Origin: Planctomycetota bacterium
Lineage (GTDB): Bacteria; Planctomycetota; Planctomycetia; Planctomycetales; Planctomycetaceae
Assembly: GCA_027618475.1 (NCBI GenBank)
Contig: JAQCEJ010000030.1
Location: 1 to 55,480, forward strand
Reading direction: 5' to 3'
Length of the DNA: 55,480 bases
Position 1 is the first letter of the stretch. Every line of letters begins with the position of its first letter. Shown here in pieces: positions 53,845 through 55,480 of the stretch. Both the position numbers and the translations under genes were made by a program. Below the pieces are notes generated by a model. The model was not told the origin of the DNA. It did not search any database and worked only from the letters and a program-made list of their open reading frames with translations.

Positions 53845-55278
53845 GTGACCGCTGCTATCGTCTGGTTTCGCAACGACCTTCGTTTGCACGACAACCCCGC
53901 GCTCGATGCGGCATTGTCGTCGGGGCAACCGGTGATCCCGGTTTTCATCCGGCCGCCGCACGACACACAGAAATGGTCTCCCGGAGCGGCGTCGAGATGG
54001 TGGCTGCATCATTCGCTGACCTCGCTGGCAGCTGAACTGAACCGCCGACAGAGCCGATTGATTATCCGCACCGGTTCTCCTCACGATGTGTTGCACCAAC
54101 TCCTCGCCGAAACCGACGCCGATTCAATCTATTGGAACCGTCGTTACGAACCGGACGGCATCGCCACGGACACAACGATCAAACGACAACTCCACAGCGA
54201 CGGGTACACCGTCGAAAGTTTTTCCGGCAATCTCCTGTTCGAACCGTGGACGGTCGAAACGAAGCAAGGGAAGCCGTATCAGGTCTTCACTCCCTTCTGG
54301 AAGGCGTGTCAGTCGAGATCGGTCGCCGATCCGATCGAACTCGATGACATGGAGTTTCCTGCACCGCGAAACTGGCCCCTGTCGGAGACAATCGACTCCC
54401 TCAAACTCTTGCCGCGAATCACATGGGATGCCGGTTTCTACGATCGCTGGAGACCCGGCCGGCAAGGAGCCATGCAGGCTCTGGCGACGTTTCTCGAAAC
54501 CACCATCGCCGGATATCACGAACGCCGAGATTTTCCCGCCATCACTGGAACATCGTCCCTCTCCCCCCATCTGCACTTCGGCGAGATCGGTCTGTGTGAA
54601 ATCTGGCATGCGGTACACGAACGACACAAGACGCCGGCCACGTTGACGCAGGGTGAAATCACATTTCTCGCCGAACTTGGCTGGCGTGAGTTTGCTCATC
54701 ATGTGCTGTATCACTTTCCGCAGATCAGCGAGAAACCGCTGCGCGAGAAATTTCTGAAGTTTCCCTGGGTTAACGACGCTGAAAGATTTCGTGCGTGGAA
54801 AGCCGGAAGAACAGGGTATCCGATTGTCGACGCCGGCATGCGCGAACTCTGGACGACCGGCTGGATGCACAATCGCGTACGGATGATCGTCGGCTCGTTT
54901 CTGACGAAGCATCTCTTAATCTCGTGGCAACAGGGAGCCCGCTGGTTCTGGGAGACGCTCGTCGACGCCGATCTCGCCAACAACACACTCGGCTGGCAAT
55001 GGATCAGCGGCTGCGGCCCCGACGCCGCCCCGTATTTTCGGATCTTCAACCCCGTCACGCAGGGTGAAAAATTCGACCCCGAGGGTGAGTACGTCAAACG
55101 CTGGATCCCCGAACTGAGATCGCTGCCGACGAAATGGATCCACCACCCCTGGAACGCCCCTCAGGAAGTCCTCGCTGCCTCCGACGTGAGCCTCGGAGAG
55201 AGTTACCCGTTGCCGATCGTAGATCATCGAGAAGCAAGAGCCCGAGCCCTCGCCGCATTTGCGGAAGTGAAGGGGTGA
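53845..55278 (+). CDS. phr: Deoxyribodipyrimidine photolyase
   Basis: 477-aa photolyase/cryptochrome family enzyme with an N-terminal antenna-chromophore domain (IVWFRNDLRLHDNPAL) and a helical FAD domain (TGYPIVDAGMRELWTTGWMHNRVRMI, WQWISGCGPDAAPYFRIFNP). It repairs cyclobutane pyrimidine dimers with blue light. Start codon is GTG, with AAGGAG at 53834-53839. All FAD contacts appear intact. Class I CPD photolyase is most likely. Confidence 0.94.
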   Translation: MTAAIVWFRNDLRLHDNPALDAALSSGQPVIPVFIRPPHDTQKWSPGAASRWWLHHSLTSLAAELNRRQSRLIIRTGSPHDVLHQLLAETDADSIYWNRRYEPDGIATDTTIKRQLHSDGYTVESFSGNLLFEPWTVETKQGKPYQVFTPFWKACQSRSVADPIELDDMEFPAPRNWPLSETIDSLKLLPRITWDAGFYDRWRPGRQGAMQALATFLETTIAGYHERRDFPAITGTSSLSPHLHFGEIGLCEIWHAVHERHKTPATLTQGEITFLAELGWREFAHHVLYHFPQISEKPLREKFLKFPWVNDAERFRAWKAGRTGYPIVDAGMRELWTTGWMHNRVRMIVGSFLTKHLLISWQQGARWFWETLVDADLANNTLGWQWISGCGPDAAPYFRIFNPVTQGEKFDPEGEYVKRWIPELRSLPTKWIHHPWNAPQEVLAASDVSLGESYPLPIVDHREARARALAAFAEVKG

Positions 55279-55311
55279 ATAAGACTTTTGACAGATGGAG
55301 CCGCAATTTTT

Positions 55312-55330
55312 CACGGCTCGTAGAGCCGTG
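55312..55330. repeat. Short intergenic hairpin after the photolyase gene
   Basis: CACGGCTC and GAGCCGTG (perfect 8-bp stem, loop GTA) 33 bp after the photolyase stop, preceded by a T-tract but not followed by one. The form resembles short dispersed planctomycete intergenic repeats. Nothing else was seen in 55331-55480. Confidence 0.5.
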
Positions 55331-55480
55331 GCACGAATGAATTCGGGAAGATTTGTCGGAACATGTCAACCGGGGCACCCGGCTGACATCGTGACCTGCG
55401 GGACTGACATTTCATCGTGCCACCTTTCGCCCATTCGGTTTCGCCGTTCATCCCCCCTGCACCCTCCCTGATGCAGTTGC

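Noticed and set aside
1..55480. tRNA genes, CRISPR arrays, transposases and phage genes
   Set aside because: None was recognised on reading; repeats present are isolated pairs or palindromes, not arrays.

Overview
This window reads as chromosomal DNA of a planctomycete (phylum Planctomycetota, order Planctomycetales-like). The evidence is the family content: two Tat-exported DUF1501 proteins, two DUF1559 prepilin-like proteins, a lipoprotein with a carboxypeptidase-regulatory-like fold, a DUF4159 protein, and MoxR-DUF58-VWA genes in a chain of 4-base ATGA overlaps. Base composition is moderately GC-rich. No rRNA, tRNA, CRISPR array, transposase or integrase was seen.

Layout. 1-5.1 kb: a tiny basic zinc-ribbon protein, a DUF1501 protein, and a PLP decarboxylase translationally coupled to a PhoD-like phosphatase. 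5.3-6.5 kb: an accessory patch with a 112-aa unknown protein and a convergent pair that looks like a displaced polymorphic-toxin tip (HELKH zincin) with its immunity protein. 6.6-9.8 kb: CCA-adding/poly(A) polymerase, a STAS protein, a BON-like protein and a phytanoyl-CoA dioxygenase-like enzyme. 9.9-11.6 kb: a GT-C membrane glycosyltransferase bracketed by two 89-bp MITE-like repeats in opposite orientation. 12-16.7 kb: an RND efflux adaptor and pump. 17-20.3 kb: prepilin, intergenic terminator, lipoprotein, terminator, and a second DUF1501 gene facing them. 20.6-21.1 kb: an Rrf2 regulator.

21.2-40.4 kb is the dominant block. A leftward set encodes PA14/PKD/TPR, beta-helix and DUF4159 exported proteins, then MoxR, DUF58, two VWA membrane proteins and a small membrane protein. 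A rightward, divergent set encodes a 1222-aa membrane/coiled-coil protein, an exported beta-propeller-like protein and an exported DNRLRE-like protein. The chained overlaps imply stoichiometric co-production of an envelope machine of unknown purpose.

40.3-55.5 kb: a dksA-like gene coupled to lspA, a Bcp peroxiredoxin, a PAP2 lipoprotein, a lone MoxR ATPase, a Tat-exported unknown, a CrtI-like oxidoreductase with a FabZ-like dehydratase, a prepilin-blaI locus with a probable operator in the promoter and a decayed blaR1/M56 partner, an LTA-synthase-like enzyme, tsaD and a DNA photolyase.

The items most worth a second look are the divergent 19-kb envelope locus, the orphan toxin-immunity pair, the MITE-flanked glycosyltransferase, the broken blaI/blaR1 unit with its operator, and the nested palindrome at 46.55-46.73 kb. 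All functions are read from sequence motifs by eye; no database search was run.
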